From positions 26,877-90,876 of the forward strand of contig NZ_NMPZ01000017.1 of NCBI RefSeq assembly GCF_002224675.1: a stretch of DNA of 64,000 bases, written 5' to 3'. The number at the start of each line of letters is the position of its first letter. The stretch's first letter is position 1. The translations under genes were made by a program, and so were the position numbers. This stretch comes from Segatella copri. Its GTDB lineage: Bacteria; Bacteroidota; Bacteroidia; Bacteroidales; Bacteroidaceae. The notes under the pieces are model-generated. The model was not told where the DNA came from and made no database searches. It worked only from the letters and a program-made list of their open reading frames with translations. Below are positions 34,144 through 41,702 of the stretch, one piece after another.

Positions 34144-35637
34144 TTATCTAACCTTTGTCGGAATCCTCTTATCACTCATGATTTCATTTCCTGCCGCACG
34201 GGCATCCAGCTCTACTGGCTTCGAAGTGAAATCAGGGGTATTATAGGAATCCAGCAACTCATCGTAGTACTTTTTCGGATTGCGCTGAGGCAAAAGGAAC
34301 GGCTTGCTTACATTGCCCTTGTCATCGATGCAGGCAAGATAAAGACGGGTATAGAGACCATCACCACGGCGGGATGTAAAGACAAACCAATGGGAATCCC
34401 TACTCCAGTTGTGCCAGCTATCTGTATTCCTGCTATTGGCAGCCGTCATTGGTCGCGCCTGTCCCGTCTTCAAATCCAGCAACCAGTTATCCGCTTCCTT
34501 ATGCCAGATAGGGAAACAGCCATAGTCGCTCATCGTAAACATGATGTACCTGCCATCATACGAAGGACGTGGATGGGTGGCACTCTTGCCCAGTTCACGG
34601 GCATTGAAGATGGTATCCACCTGGCTGCCAAACTTACCCGTAGCGGCATCAAAACCTATCTTACAGATATTATACTTGATATCCTTGTAACCGCTTGGGA
34701 TAGGTTCTGCCGTAGAAGAGCAGAAATAGAGCGTCTTGCCATCAGGCGAGAATACCGGATAAGTCTCATAATGGTCTTTCGTCATCAGGAGCGAATCCAA
34801 TATCAGTTCATGGGTTGCTGGCTCATAGACGAAGACATCCGATGCCTGGTCGAAGACTTCGATGCGCTCATCCTTCACGGCATGGAAACTCTGATGGGTG
34901 GTATTGGTGCTATAAGCACAATACTTGCCCGATGGATGCCAATAAGGATAAACCATCGAACCCTTCAGGGAATCATTCTTAGCCTTCAGCCACTCCCGCT
35001 TGCCGTTCTGCGAAACCAAGGTAGCGCCATGGTCACCACGCACATGGAAGGTAAACTGGTCGGGATTTGTTCTGTTTGCCGTATGACAGTTGAGACAGGC
35101 ACCCGGTGCTGCCGTGTTCTCAAGGATTGCCGTTTCCTCGAAATTACTCAAGTTGCGCTGATAGATGCCCAACTTGCCATACACCTCATAGCCTGGAGCG
35201 ATGCGACGATAAGTCAAGCCCCAGTCCTTTAACTCGTAGGGGCTTACATATATATCGAAGTCCTGATACTTGAACCTTTCACCATTTTTCAATACAAACA
35301 CAGAGACGGTGAGTTTTCCGCCCTTATTTTTTCTCAAGAAGTCGTGCCACTCCTCTACATCAAAGTCCGCATACTCTTTTCCGAAAGAAGAGATTTCCTC
35401 GATGGTCTTCGATCCTGCCACACTCACTAACATTTCATCTACATCGTCATCCGTCATATTGAAATTAAGCGGAGCGATGTTGACAGGAACTGTAACCCCG
35501 ATGTAATCAGGGAAGATTTCAGGCAATTGTTTGATTTCTTTTGCCTCACTCCATGGTGAAGGATAGCAACAGGAATCGAGAGTAGCCATCCCCATCACAA
35601 CCAACAGGACACACAACAGATATTTGATTGTTTTCAT
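34144..35637 (-). CDS. PD40/TolB-like beta-propeller lipoprotein with a CxxCH motif
   Basis: This 497-residue protein has a lipoprotein-type signal (MKTIKYLLCVLLVVMGMATLDSC, cysteine about 23). A beta-rich N-domain follows (about 40-170). A CLNCH motif lies near residue 180 (PGACLNCHTANR), then a WD40-like PD40 propeller with the blades YPYWHPSGKYCAYSTN, YPVFSPDGKTLYFCSS, HPRPSYDGRYIMFTMSD and HNWSRDSHWFVFTSRR. CxxCH could bind a c-type heme, but a single site in such a protein may have another role. It is 27 bases behind the DUF6057 membrane protein gene, forming an operon. The function is not known. Confidence 0.75.
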   Translation of the reverse strand: MKTIKYLLCVLLVVMGMATLDSCCYPSPWSEAKEIKQLPEIFPDYIGVTVPVNIAPLNFNMTDDDVDEMLVSVAGSKTIEEISSFGKEYADFDVEEWHDFLRKNKGGKLTVSVFVLKNGERFKYQDFDIYVSPYELKDWGLTYRRIAPGYEVYGKLGIYQRNLSNFEETAILENTAAPGACLNCHTANRTNPDQFTFHVRGDHGATLVSQNGKREWLKAKNDSLKGSMVYPYWHPSGKYCAYSTNTTHQSFHAVKDERIEVFDQASDVFVYEPATHELILDSLLMTKDHYETYPVFSPDGKTLYFCSSTAEPIPSGYKDIKYNICKIGFDAATGKFGSQVDTIFNARELGKSATHPRPSYDGRYIMFTMSDYGCFPIWHKEADNWLLDLKTGQARPMTAANSRNTDSWHNWSRDSHWFVFTSRRGDGLYTRLYLACIDDKGNVSKPFLLPQRNPKKYYDELLDSYNTPDFTSKPVELDARAAGNEIMSDKRIPTKVR

Positions 35638-35664
35638 ATCATTCCAGTATTATCATTCTACATT

Positions 35665-37500
35665 CTAATAAACCTCTTTCATTCCCTCCTTCTTCTTAGA
35701 AGCCTCATCAACCCCCTGCACCATCACATAGTGCCAGGCATTGGATACATACGGCTGCTGATCAAGCTGAGGATTCTTCGGATTCTGCATATAGAGCTGA
35801 ATGAAGTTGAGCGTATTGTTCACGTTCTGTGCATCCACACTATATGGGATGGTACGTGGATCGCTATGTGTCTTCATCCAGTTGCCGATGAGAATCTCCT
35901 GGAAGGTACGTGGAATATGGTCGTAACCCACGAATCTGCCCAGCGGATAATACTGCATGAACTTCTCCATATCGCGCTGCAGGAGTTCGTAGCACATCAG
36001 ATATTCGTATGCCATCTTATTATGGTTATCGTTCAGGAAGAGCAAGCCCAGCATCTGGTCAATCTCCCGGTCGCTGAAGAGGAAGTCCTGCTTCTTTTCG
36101 CGATACTTGCGCAGCTTGCCATAGATAGGATGCCGGTTGATAGCCTTCTCATTACCCAGCAGCGCCATGGTCTGGTTAGCCCAGTTGCTATAGAAGAGCG
36201 TCTTCTGCAGGCGGCGGAGCAGCTTGGCTGCTACCTTGTAATTACCGTTGATGATTTCGCACTCTATAATCCTTCGGGTCAATCGGGCACTCTTGCGATA
36301 ATTCGGAATTGCCTCCTGAGCCTCAAACATATATCTTTCAGCATCATTCACCATACCCAGACGGAAGAAGATTTCTGCAGTAGATACCGGCGAAATCATA
36401 TCACGGGTAAAGGTAGGGAACAAGCCCTCGCCTCCATTCTGATAGAACTCGAAAAGGCGGTCGGCAAGCATACCTTTCTGGCTCAAGGCAAGATTCACAC
36501 ACGAAACACTGAGCGGTGTGGTTGCCGGCTTCTTCTCTGCCTTCTCAATGATCTTATCCCACTGTTCGGTGCGAACCAGGAAATCATAATCTATCAGGTC
36601 GTAGGTCATCTCATCAAAAGATGCCTTGATACCAAACCATGAAGCCACAATCACCAATACATAGCTCAATACTATGACCACTTTGGATTGCTGCAACTTC
36701 TGCAAGGATTTCCGGTGGCATGGAATCATCCCCAGGAAAGGAATCACAACAGCCCATACCATCACAACAAAAGGCAACGGAGATACTGCACCCGGATAGC
36801 GATAATAATTAAGTCCGGCTAAGATGCGATACGTCGGATACTGCAGAGACTGCGTGCTCAGCAGGATCCAGGCTATGGTAAGCACAAGGATGCAGACTGA
36901 ATAGCCTATTCCGGAAAGGATACTGTCCTTCTGCTGCGCATTCTTCAGCGTATCACCTATCATCAGGGCGGCATAAAGGAATACCACAGGACCCAGGAAC
37001 CAATAAACCAATGCCGTGCTTACCAGTTCGAACACCACCTTTACCAACCGGTTGTGGAATCGGTTGTGAATCCATCCCATCAGCAGGGCTCCAAAAAGTG
37101 CAACCACAAAAGAAAGCAGGATGTTCTGGTCGCCCATGGCGCACCACAGGGCGATGCTTGGAAGGAAACTCAGGAGATAACCCGGGAAATCATGCTTGGC
37201 TCCATATTGCTTCATCAGTCCCCATACGGCAGTCTGAATGCCTATCAGGAGCAGTCCGATGATGGCACCACCCAATACTGGCATATAGTAGAACTGTACC
37301 AGAAACTCACTGATATAGTCAGCCAATCCTCCTGGCTGCACAATGCGCTCCAGGAAATAGTTGGTATCAAAGAGAAACATCTGATACTGTTCCTGAAAGC
37401 AGAGCCCTGCCATATAAGGCACAGCCCAGAACAGCATCACTGCCACGCCGAAGAGCAACGACAGCAGCGGTTTCCAAGTTTTAGTGATCAAATTATTCAT
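35665..37500 (-). CDS. DUF6057-like polytopic membrane protein
   Basis: This 611-residue protein has an N-terminal half with about nine or ten membrane segments (within 12-310; for example PLLSLLFGVAVMLFWAVPYMAG, VLGGAIIGLLLIGIQTAVWGLM, LVVFSYVLVIVASWFGI-like). A soluble C-terminal half follows with tetratricopeptide-like helices (KPATTPLSVSCVNLALSQKG, MVNDAERYMFEAQEAIPNY, GNYKVAAKLLRRLQKTLF). This matches the Bacteroidales DUF6057 family in length and layout. No catalytic motif is visible. It is the first gene of the operon with the PD40 lipoprotein; the HU-like gene upstream is on the same strand with a gap of 62 bases. Confidence 0.75.
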   Translation of the reverse strand: MNNLITKTWKPLLSLLFGVAVMLFWAVPYMAGLCFQEQYQMFLFDTNYFLERIVQPGGLADYISEFLVQFYYMPVLGGAIIGLLLIGIQTAVWGLMKQYGAKHDFPGYLLSFLPSIALWCAMGDQNILLSFVVALFGALLMGWIHNRFHNRLVKVVFELVSTALVYWFLGPVVFLYAALMIGDTLKNAQQKDSILSGIGYSVCILVLTIAWILLSTQSLQYPTYRILAGLNYYRYPGAVSPLPFVVMVWAVVIPFLGMIPCHRKSLQKLQQSKVVIVLSYVLVIVASWFGIKASFDEMTYDLIDYDFLVRTEQWDKIIEKAEKKPATTPLSVSCVNLALSQKGMLADRLFEFYQNGGEGLFPTFTRDMISPVSTAEIFFRLGMVNDAERYMFEAQEAIPNYRKSARLTRRIIECEIINGNYKVAAKLLRRLQKTLFYSNWANQTMALLGNEKAINRHPIYGKLRKYREKKQDFLFSDREIDQMLGLLFLNDNHNKMAYEYLMCYELLQRDMEKFMQYYPLGRFVGYDHIPRTFQEILIGNWMKTHSDPRTIPYSVDAQNVNNTLNFIQLYMQNPKNPQLDQQPYVSNAWHYVMVQGVDEASKKKEGMKEVY

Positions 37501-37562
37501 TTTTATCAGGTATTAATTTTAATTTCCGTTTTCATTTCTCCTTTCACAGCTACGCTAAACTT

Positions 37563-38231
37563 CTATGGCTCAAGACGTTTAGTGTGAAGGGAGATTTCAT
37601 TGTCTTTATTGTCTTCATTGCCTTTATTGTCTTTTGCCAGGAAATAGAGAGGAGCATTTCTTGCACCTTCCTTTACCAGAAGCCCTTTCTCCGTAAAATG
37701 CTTCAACCATTTCAAGGCTGTCTGCTGGCGCAAGGCGAAATGGTATTCCATATCGCGCCGGCAAATATAGTCATGCTCTTTTATAAAAGCCACAATCTTA
37801 TCCCACAACTGTTCTTCGGTGTATCTGCGAGACTTCGTGGTATATTTAGAGCGTTCGAACCTTACCTGTCTAGCCACCTCGTTCAGTAATTCGGCAGTAG
37901 GTTTGAAGTTGATGTTACGCAAGCGGATATTATTACCTGTCACCTTATCCATGGATTTACCTTCCGGCAACTCCGTTGTAACAGACAGCGAGAGATAGCC
38001 CACTTGTGGAAGATAGAAACGGGCGCCATGAGAGAGCTCGGTCACGATAAGATCGTGCAGCGATGTCATTACAGCCTGCACATCACCCCTGGTAAGCGAA
38101 CATGCTTGCTCTATATGCTGCTCTATCTGCTTACTTGTCATCGGTTCGTGGTCACGCAACCGGACAAATTTCTGTTCTCCACCTTCGCCCTTCGAGTTAT
38201 GGATGGAATGGATTTCATACTTTATTGCCAT
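37563..38231 (-). CDS. HU-family DNA-binding protein with C-terminal winged-helix-like extension
   Basis: This 222-residue protein begins with an HU-like domain (about 1-125): the strand start MAIKYEIHSIHNSKG, the helices around ITSKQIEQHIEQACSLTRGDVQAVMTSLHDLIVTELSHG, and the GYLSLSVTTELP and NIRLRNINFKPTAELLNEV strands. The C-terminal part (about 135-205, LWDKIVAFIKEHDYICRRDMEYHFALRQQTALKWLKHF) looks like a winged helix, so it may recognise specific DNA. The extreme C-terminus has a short repeat NKGNEDNKDNE. Bacteroidales HU-like proteins of this length are common and poorly studied. The leader before it is about 240 bases long and rich in palindromes. Confidence 0.78.
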   Translation of the reverse strand: MAIKYEIHSIHNSKGEGGEQKFVRLRDHEPMTSKQIEQHIEQACSLTRGDVQAVMTSLHDLIVTELSHGARFYLPQVGYLSLSVTTELPEGKSMDKVTGNNIRLRNINFKPTAELLNEVARQVRFERSKYTTKSRRYTEEQLWDKIVAFIKEHDYICRRDMEYHFALRQQTALKWLKHFTEKGLLVKEGARNAPLYFLAKDNKGNEDNKDNEISLHTKRLEP

Positions 38232-38476
38232 AGTTTAGTATTATTAGCTGTTATCACAAGTATGTTATAAGGTACTAAGTACTAATGATATAAGCTTGAA
38301 GTTGCTGGACTTTCCGACGTGCGTCGAACGATGCACGTGCTCACATCGAACGCCGCACGCTCTTACTTCGTTCGATGCACGCACTCACACCGTTCGGTGT
38401 GAGACGCAAAGTTGACTTGTTATAAGCTCTCAGTTGTACAAACATACCCTGCTAAACCTACTTGTCTTACTGCATA
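38232..38476 (-). other. Long palindrome-rich leader of the HU-like gene
   Basis: From 38318 to 38407 the DNA is GC-rich, unlike its surroundings, with repeated CGAACGATGCACG-type words in both orientations and a perfect hairpin CTCACACC/GGTGTGAG (38384-38403). The minus-strand transcript from the promoter at 38477 would contain all of it, so it could be a structured 5' leader or a small repetitive element. Confidence 0.55.
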
Positions 38477-38508
38477 CAAAAGTACAATAAAAACTCGTAA
38501 ACACCAAA
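38477..38508 (-). promoter_or_regulatory. Promoter of the HU-like gene
   Basis: On the minus strand TTTG (38505-38508), 20 bases, TACTTTTG (38477-38484). The segment TTTGGtGtTTACGA resembles the cassette promoters at 39783 and 41184. Confidence 0.8.
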
Positions 38509-38585
38509 TCTTTTCAGCAATTATACTAGAAAGTACGGAAGAAAAGCAAAAAAGGTCAATTTCTGTTTACTAAAAGGCATGAAAA

Positions 38586-38616
38586 AGCCCCGACTGCAGA
38601 ACAACAGCCGGGGGTT
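38586..38616 (-). terminator. Cassette terminator C, after yhcG copy 3
   Basis: AGCCCCGACTG pairs with CAGCCGGGGGTT, including G-U pairs, and is followed by TTTTTC on the minus strand. Nearly identical hairpins are at 39823-39852 and 41226-41255. Confidence 0.9.
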
Positions 38617-38620
38617 AGAC

Positions 38621-39727
38621 TTATTTATACTTTTCAATTGATTTACCATCTAACGCAGCTTCCAACTCTGCTATAGTTGGAATAGTTCCTTCAACTTTTA
38701 CAGGATAAAACTTTTCCAATTCATATTCAGATATTCCAATCGGCTGACTACTTGACTCTAAGGCATATTGTGCCAAAGTATTATCCTTACTTCTACATAT
38801 CAGTAAGCCAATAGTTGGATTATCTTTTCCGGCCTCTCTGAGAATATGATTGACAGCCGTAACATAAGTACCGATTTGTCCAATGTCTTTTGGCTCAAAC
38901 TTATCTATTTTAACCTCTATAACAACATAACAACGCAGTTTAAGATTATAGAACAACAAGTCTATGAAATTTTCTGTATCACCAATTTCTAAGCGATATT
39001 CTTTACCCACATAAGCAAAACCTGTACCCAGCTCTATCAAGAAATCCGAGATATTATTCAGCAACGCATCTTTAAGTTTACGCTCATTATATTTTCCTGT
39101 AATTTCTGCAAAACCAAAGCAATACGGATCCTTAGTTATCTCTTTAGCCAAATCGCTATCGATTTTAGGAAGGCTATGAGTAAAGTTATTCAACGCCTTA
39201 CCTTGCCGTTCATAAAGTCCTGTCCCTATCCAATTCAAAAGCATAGAGCGACTCCATCCATTCTCTATGGTTTGAGCCACATAAAACAACGCTTTCTTCG
39301 CATCACCTTTCACTTTATCCATGATGACTTTATGATGTCCCCAAGGTATTTGAAAAACATCCTCAGTTTGGGAGTATACATTCTTCAAAGACCCATTCTC
39401 TATTTCGCCCCCAACCTGGGGGTGAATTATATATTGCTGAGAATAAAGCAAATAAAAGCGGCGGCAATATCTAAGGTTTGTAATGGAAAGTCCTTCAACA
39501 CCAGGCAAGAGTTTTTGCAAATCCTTACTTAATTGAGTGATGACATATTCGCCCCATCGTTCCTCAACTTTCATTTCAACTATATCCTTTCCAAGTTGCC
39601 AATAAAATCGCAGTTGCTCGGTATTAACCTTTATCGCTGCTTTTATTTGGCTTCCACGATAACGAACAGCAATTTGTTTAACCCACTGTTTGTAATCTTT
39701 ATCTAGGATTTTTAATGAATGCACCAT
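38621..39727 (-). CDS. YhcG-family PD-(D/E)XK nuclease (DUF1016), copy 3
   Basis: This 368-residue protein has the YhcG N-domain (about 10-180, FYWQLGKDIVEMKVEERWG, QIPWGHHKVIMDK, ENGWSRSMLLNWI) and the nuclease domain (about 200-345). Catalytic positions are D256 in NFIDLLF and E271-V-K273 in VVIEVKI, a glutamate where copies 1 and 2 have aspartate. It is the form seen most often outside restriction islands. The gene stands alone between a cassette promoter (39755-39786) and terminator C, both parts of a flank that is repeated around the neighbouring genes. The ATG at 39727 is supported by the promoter position, 28 bases upstream. Confidence 0.9.
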   Translation of the reverse strand: MVHSLKILDKDYKQWVKQIAVRYRGSQIKAAIKVNTEQLRFYWQLGKDIVEMKVEERWGEYVITQLSKDLQKLLPGVEGLSITNLRYCRRFYLLYSQQYIIHPQVGGEIENGSLKNVYSQTEDVFQIPWGHHKVIMDKVKGDAKKALFYVAQTIENGWSRSMLLNWIGTGLYERQGKALNNFTHSLPKIDSDLAKEITKDPYCFGFAEITGKYNERKLKDALLNNISDFLIELGTGFAYVGKEYRLEIGDTENFIDLLFYNLKLRCYVVIEVKIDKFEPKDIGQIGTYVTAVNHILREAGKDNPTIGLLICRSKDNTLAQYALESSSQPIGISEYELEKFYPVKVEGTIPTIAELEAALDGKSIEKYK

Positions 39728-39754
39728 TATACTATAATTTTAATATTGTAAGCG

Positions 39755-39786
39755 CAAAGTTACGACTATTTATCGTAACCGCCAAA
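39755..39786 (-). promoter_or_regulatory. Cassette promoter A, upstream of yhcG copy 3
   Basis: On the minus strand TTTG (39783-39786), 20 bases, TAACTTTG (39755-39762). It is the promoter half of the repeated terminator-promoter unit at 39755-39853. Confidence 0.88.
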
Positions 39787-39822
39787 CATTTCGGATAATA
39801 TTTTAGCATATCAAAAAAGAAA

Positions 39823-39852
39823 AGCCCCGACTGCAGAACGGCAGCCGGGGGT
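39823..39852 (-). terminator. Cassette terminator A, after the Rpn nuclease gene
   Basis: AGCCCCGACTGC and GCAGCCGGGGGT form the stem, then TTTTC on the minus strand. It belongs to repeat copy A. Confidence 0.9.
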
Positions 39853-39857
39853 TAGCC

Positions 39858-40754
39858 TTATTTATTTTTTATTTCATCTACCAATTTTTCAACTTCCTCT
39901 AGAGGGAGCATGGTACCATCTGCAACTTGTTGTGGAGAAAGACCCATAGCAAGTAATCGTTTAGCGGTTTCTATTCTTTCTTCAGCGCGAACTTCTGCAA
40001 GACCTTCAGCATGACCTTCCAACATTGCATTTTCCAAGACATCATTCTGGATCATAATGGCATTGACATGCTCATCATAAGCATAACGTTCTGCATTCGA
40101 CATAGAATAATATCTCAACTTCTCACGTGCCTCCTGCAAACCCAGAGCTTTGGCTTCAGGAGAGATGAAATCATTCTTTAGGTACTCTACCCATTCCTCG
40201 ATTGGAGATTTAGCCACCTTATTGAATTCGTTTAAGCGAACCAATATATAAGTTGTGCCAATCTCTGAAGTCGATTTACTTACTATTGTATCTTTCTCCC
40301 TTGTGCTGATGATAAGATTATCTTTCGTATGCAAGCCCACAAAATTATTCTGTCCTACATAGATGTAGTCAGAACCTTTACCCAAGTCAAAGTACAAGAT
40401 GCTGATGGAATATACCTTCTTTACCTCTTTGCAAGTATCGTTCAAATTGACCAACTCTGAGATAGCCTTGGGCACTCCATAAAATAAGCGTTCCAAATAA
40501 TACAACCTGGTCATGTTTTGTATTTCAACAAGGATGTCTTCTCCGTTGCTATTTTTCGCCTTTATTTCCATACGATAGAACTTGTCGTCCGACAGGAGTT
40601 GATTATCTTCGTTTTCCAAAACCTCAACAATCTTAATCGGTTCACCTAAAAACACAGTCAAGAAACCCTCAAGTACTCCAAAGTTTGCCTTTTGGTGAAG
40701 TAAGCGAGAGACAGCCCAATCAAATCGAATGCATTTATCTCTTAATTCTGTCAT
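39858..40754 (-). CDS. Rpn-family PD-(D/E)XK nuclease
   Basis: This 298-residue protein belongs to the Rpn/transposase-like nuclease family (PF12784). The start FDWAVSRLLHQKANFGVLEGFLTVFLG and the catalytic signature with D56/D57 and E77-I-Q79 in GEDILVEIQN are diagnostic. The middle part with GTTYILVRLNEFNK and the helical SPEAKALGLQEAREKL segment fit the family. Members cut DNA and raise recombination in E. coli. The C-terminus carries a QVADGTMLPLEEVEKLV helix pair resembling a small DNA-binding domain. Its ATG overlaps the stop of the YafQ remnant by ATGA, so translation was once coupled to that toxin. It shares a cassette with the orphan antitoxin. Confidence 0.9.
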   Translation of the reverse strand: MTELRDKCIRFDWAVSRLLHQKANFGVLEGFLTVFLGEPIKIVEVLENEDNQLLSDDKFYRMEIKAKNSNGEDILVEIQNMTRLYYLERLFYGVPKAISELVNLNDTCKEVKKVYSISILYFDLGKGSDYIYVGQNNFVGLHTKDNLIISTREKDTIVSKSTSEIGTTYILVRLNEFNKVAKSPIEEWVEYLKNDFISPEAKALGLQEAREKLRYYSMSNAERYAYDEHVNAIMIQNDVLENAMLEGHAEGLAEVRAEERIETAKRLLAMGLSPQQVADGTMLPLEEVEKLVDEIKNK

Positions 40755-40882
40755 TTCCTATTTTTACTAAACAATTCTGTATGAGAACCGAGCCTTAACA
40801 GCTCTATCATATCATCATCAATCCATATCAACAGATAATCATCTTCAATATGGCACTCCCATAATGAATCTGTTTCATTCTT
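40751..40882 (-). pseudogene. Beheaded YafQ-like toxin remnant
   Basis: The frame from 40882 down to the stop at 40751 reads KNETDSLWECHIEDDYLL and then IWIDDDMIELLRLGSHTELF plus SKNRK. This is the C-terminal third of YafQ/RelE-type mRNA interferases, whose conserved end is a WECHI..DWLLIY block followed by a TGSHSDLF-like block. There is no start codon and the first 60 or so residues are missing. The antitoxin stop (40875) overlaps the beginning, so the deletion removed the toxin head exactly at the end of the antitoxin gene. The catalytic end is present, but no toxin can be made from this frame. Confidence 0.78.
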
Positions 40883-41132
40883 TCATTAAATCAGCCATTA
40901 AATCATCCACGTTATCAAATACGTCTTTCTTTGCCCATTCTTCACCTCGCTTATATGCTTCCATATGAGCCTGGGCTTCACGAATAGCCGCTTTCGTTTC
41001 TTCATTTGGCTCATACTCCTCTCCTGCCTGACATTTCTTTGCCAAGCGGGCAACATAAGAATTAACCTTAGCCACAAATTCCTCCAGACTATAGCCTGCA
41101 GGAACGTTATACTGTAAATTAACTGTCTGCAT
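40875..41132 (-). CDS. Small orphan antitoxin-like protein
   Basis: This 85-residue acidic protein begins MQTVNLQYNVPAGYSLEEFVAKVNSYVARLAKK and ends AKKDVFDNVDDLMADLMKE. The second half is one long charged helix. I do not recognise a named DNA-binding fold, but its size, acidity and place directly before a YafQ remnant make it the probable antitoxin of that pair. The ATG at 41132 is chosen because it lies 24 bases behind the cassette promoter at 41156. Upstream in-frame codons overlap the promoter. With the toxin destroyed, it may remain as a leader for the Rpn gene. Confidence 0.65.
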   Translation of the reverse strand: MQTVNLQYNVPAGYSLEEFVAKVNSYVARLAKKCQAGEEYEPNEETKAAIREAQAHMEAYKRGEEWAKKDVFDNVDDLMADLMKE

Positions 41133-41155
41133 AAAACTAAATTTTAGAACCGCAA

Positions 41156-41187
41156 CAAAGGTACGATTATTTATCGTAACCGCCAAA
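41156..41187 (-). promoter_or_regulatory. Cassette promoter B, upstream of the antitoxin
   Basis: On the minus strand TTTG (41184-41187), 20 bases, TACCTTTG (41156-41163). It is the promoter half of repeat copy B and nearly identical to promoter A. Confidence 0.88.
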
Positions 41188-41225
41188 CATTTCGGATAAT
41201 ATTTCAGCATCGGGCACACAGAAAA

Positions 41226-41255
41226 AGCCCCGACTGTATCACTACAGCCGAGGCT
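41226..41255 (-). terminator. Cassette terminator B, after the Sus-like operon
   Basis: AGCCCCGACTGTA and TACAGCCGAGGCT form a 13-base stem with a TCAC loop and TTTTTC behind it on the minus strand. Confidence 0.9.
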
Positions 41256-41291
41256 TAGCCTAATTTTATGTTTTAATCACAACGATTTATC

Positions 41292-41681
41292 TTATTTTGG
41301 TTCAAACAATACATAACCTCCACTAGCATGGGAGAATTTAACTATAGAACCAACACCTATACCCTGTGCATTGATATGTGCTACATAATTAGAGGTGATT
41401 TCAACTACCTCATAAGAACCATTAGGTACTATAAAATACCATTTATCTACATATGTAACACTCCCATACAAAGTACAAATAACACCAGTCTCCAAATTTT
41501 TTAGTTTAACACTTCCACCAGACATCAGTGGATTTGACATAACTACAACTTTGGCACAACTGGCAGGAACTTCAACTTGTTGCTTCATTATGTAAGGTCC
41601 GCCATAGAAAGCATCGCTAGACTGAGCCATTGTTACAAGCATCATAAAAGAAGCTATTAGGAGAAAAAACATTCGTTTCAT
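41292..41681 (-). CDS. Small secreted protein, last gene of the Sus-like operon
   Basis: This 129-residue protein has a signal peptide (MKRMFFLLIASFMMLVTMAQ) and a short beta-rich mature part (VEVPASCAKVVVMSNPLMSGGSVKLKNLETGV, WYFIVPNGSYEVVEITSN). I do not recognise a family. It follows the surface lipoprotein gene by 21 bases and ends before terminator B, so it is the fourth gene of the SusC/SusD operon. It may be a small periplasmic or outer-membrane partner. Confidence 0.65.
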   Translation of the reverse strand: MKRMFFLLIASFMMLVTMAQSSDAFYGGPYIMKQQVEVPASCAKVVVMSNPLMSGGSVKLKNLETGVICTLYGSVTYVDKWYFIVPNGSYEVVEITSNYVAHINAQGIGVGSIVKFSHASGGYVLFEPK

Positions 41682-41702
41682 AAGCCACTTATATTTAAAT
41701 CT

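Larger units (their letters stand above)
39755..39853. repeat. Terminator-promoter repeat, copy A
   Basis: This segment of about 100 bases matches 41156-41256. Over the promoter half about 50 of 53 bases agree by eye (39760-39812 against 41161-41213). After a short divergent spacer the terminator half agrees again. It separates yhcG copy 3 from the Rpn gene. Confidence 0.85.
41156..41256. repeat. Terminator-promoter repeat, copy B
   Basis: Counterpart of copy A (39755-39853): the same order of terminator hairpin, short variable spacer and promoter. It separates the small secreted protein gene from the antitoxin/Rpn cassette. Confidence 0.85.

Noticed and set aside
39858..40754. Rpn gene as evidence of an active transposon
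   Set aside because: Rpn proteins are transposase-like nucleases but no terminal inverted repeats or target duplications surround the gene; the flanks are the terminator-promoter repeats.
38621..41681. Integron-like array with attC sites
   Set aside because: The repeats are terminator plus promoter units, not attC-type imperfect palindromes with conserved ends, and there is no integrase gene in the window.
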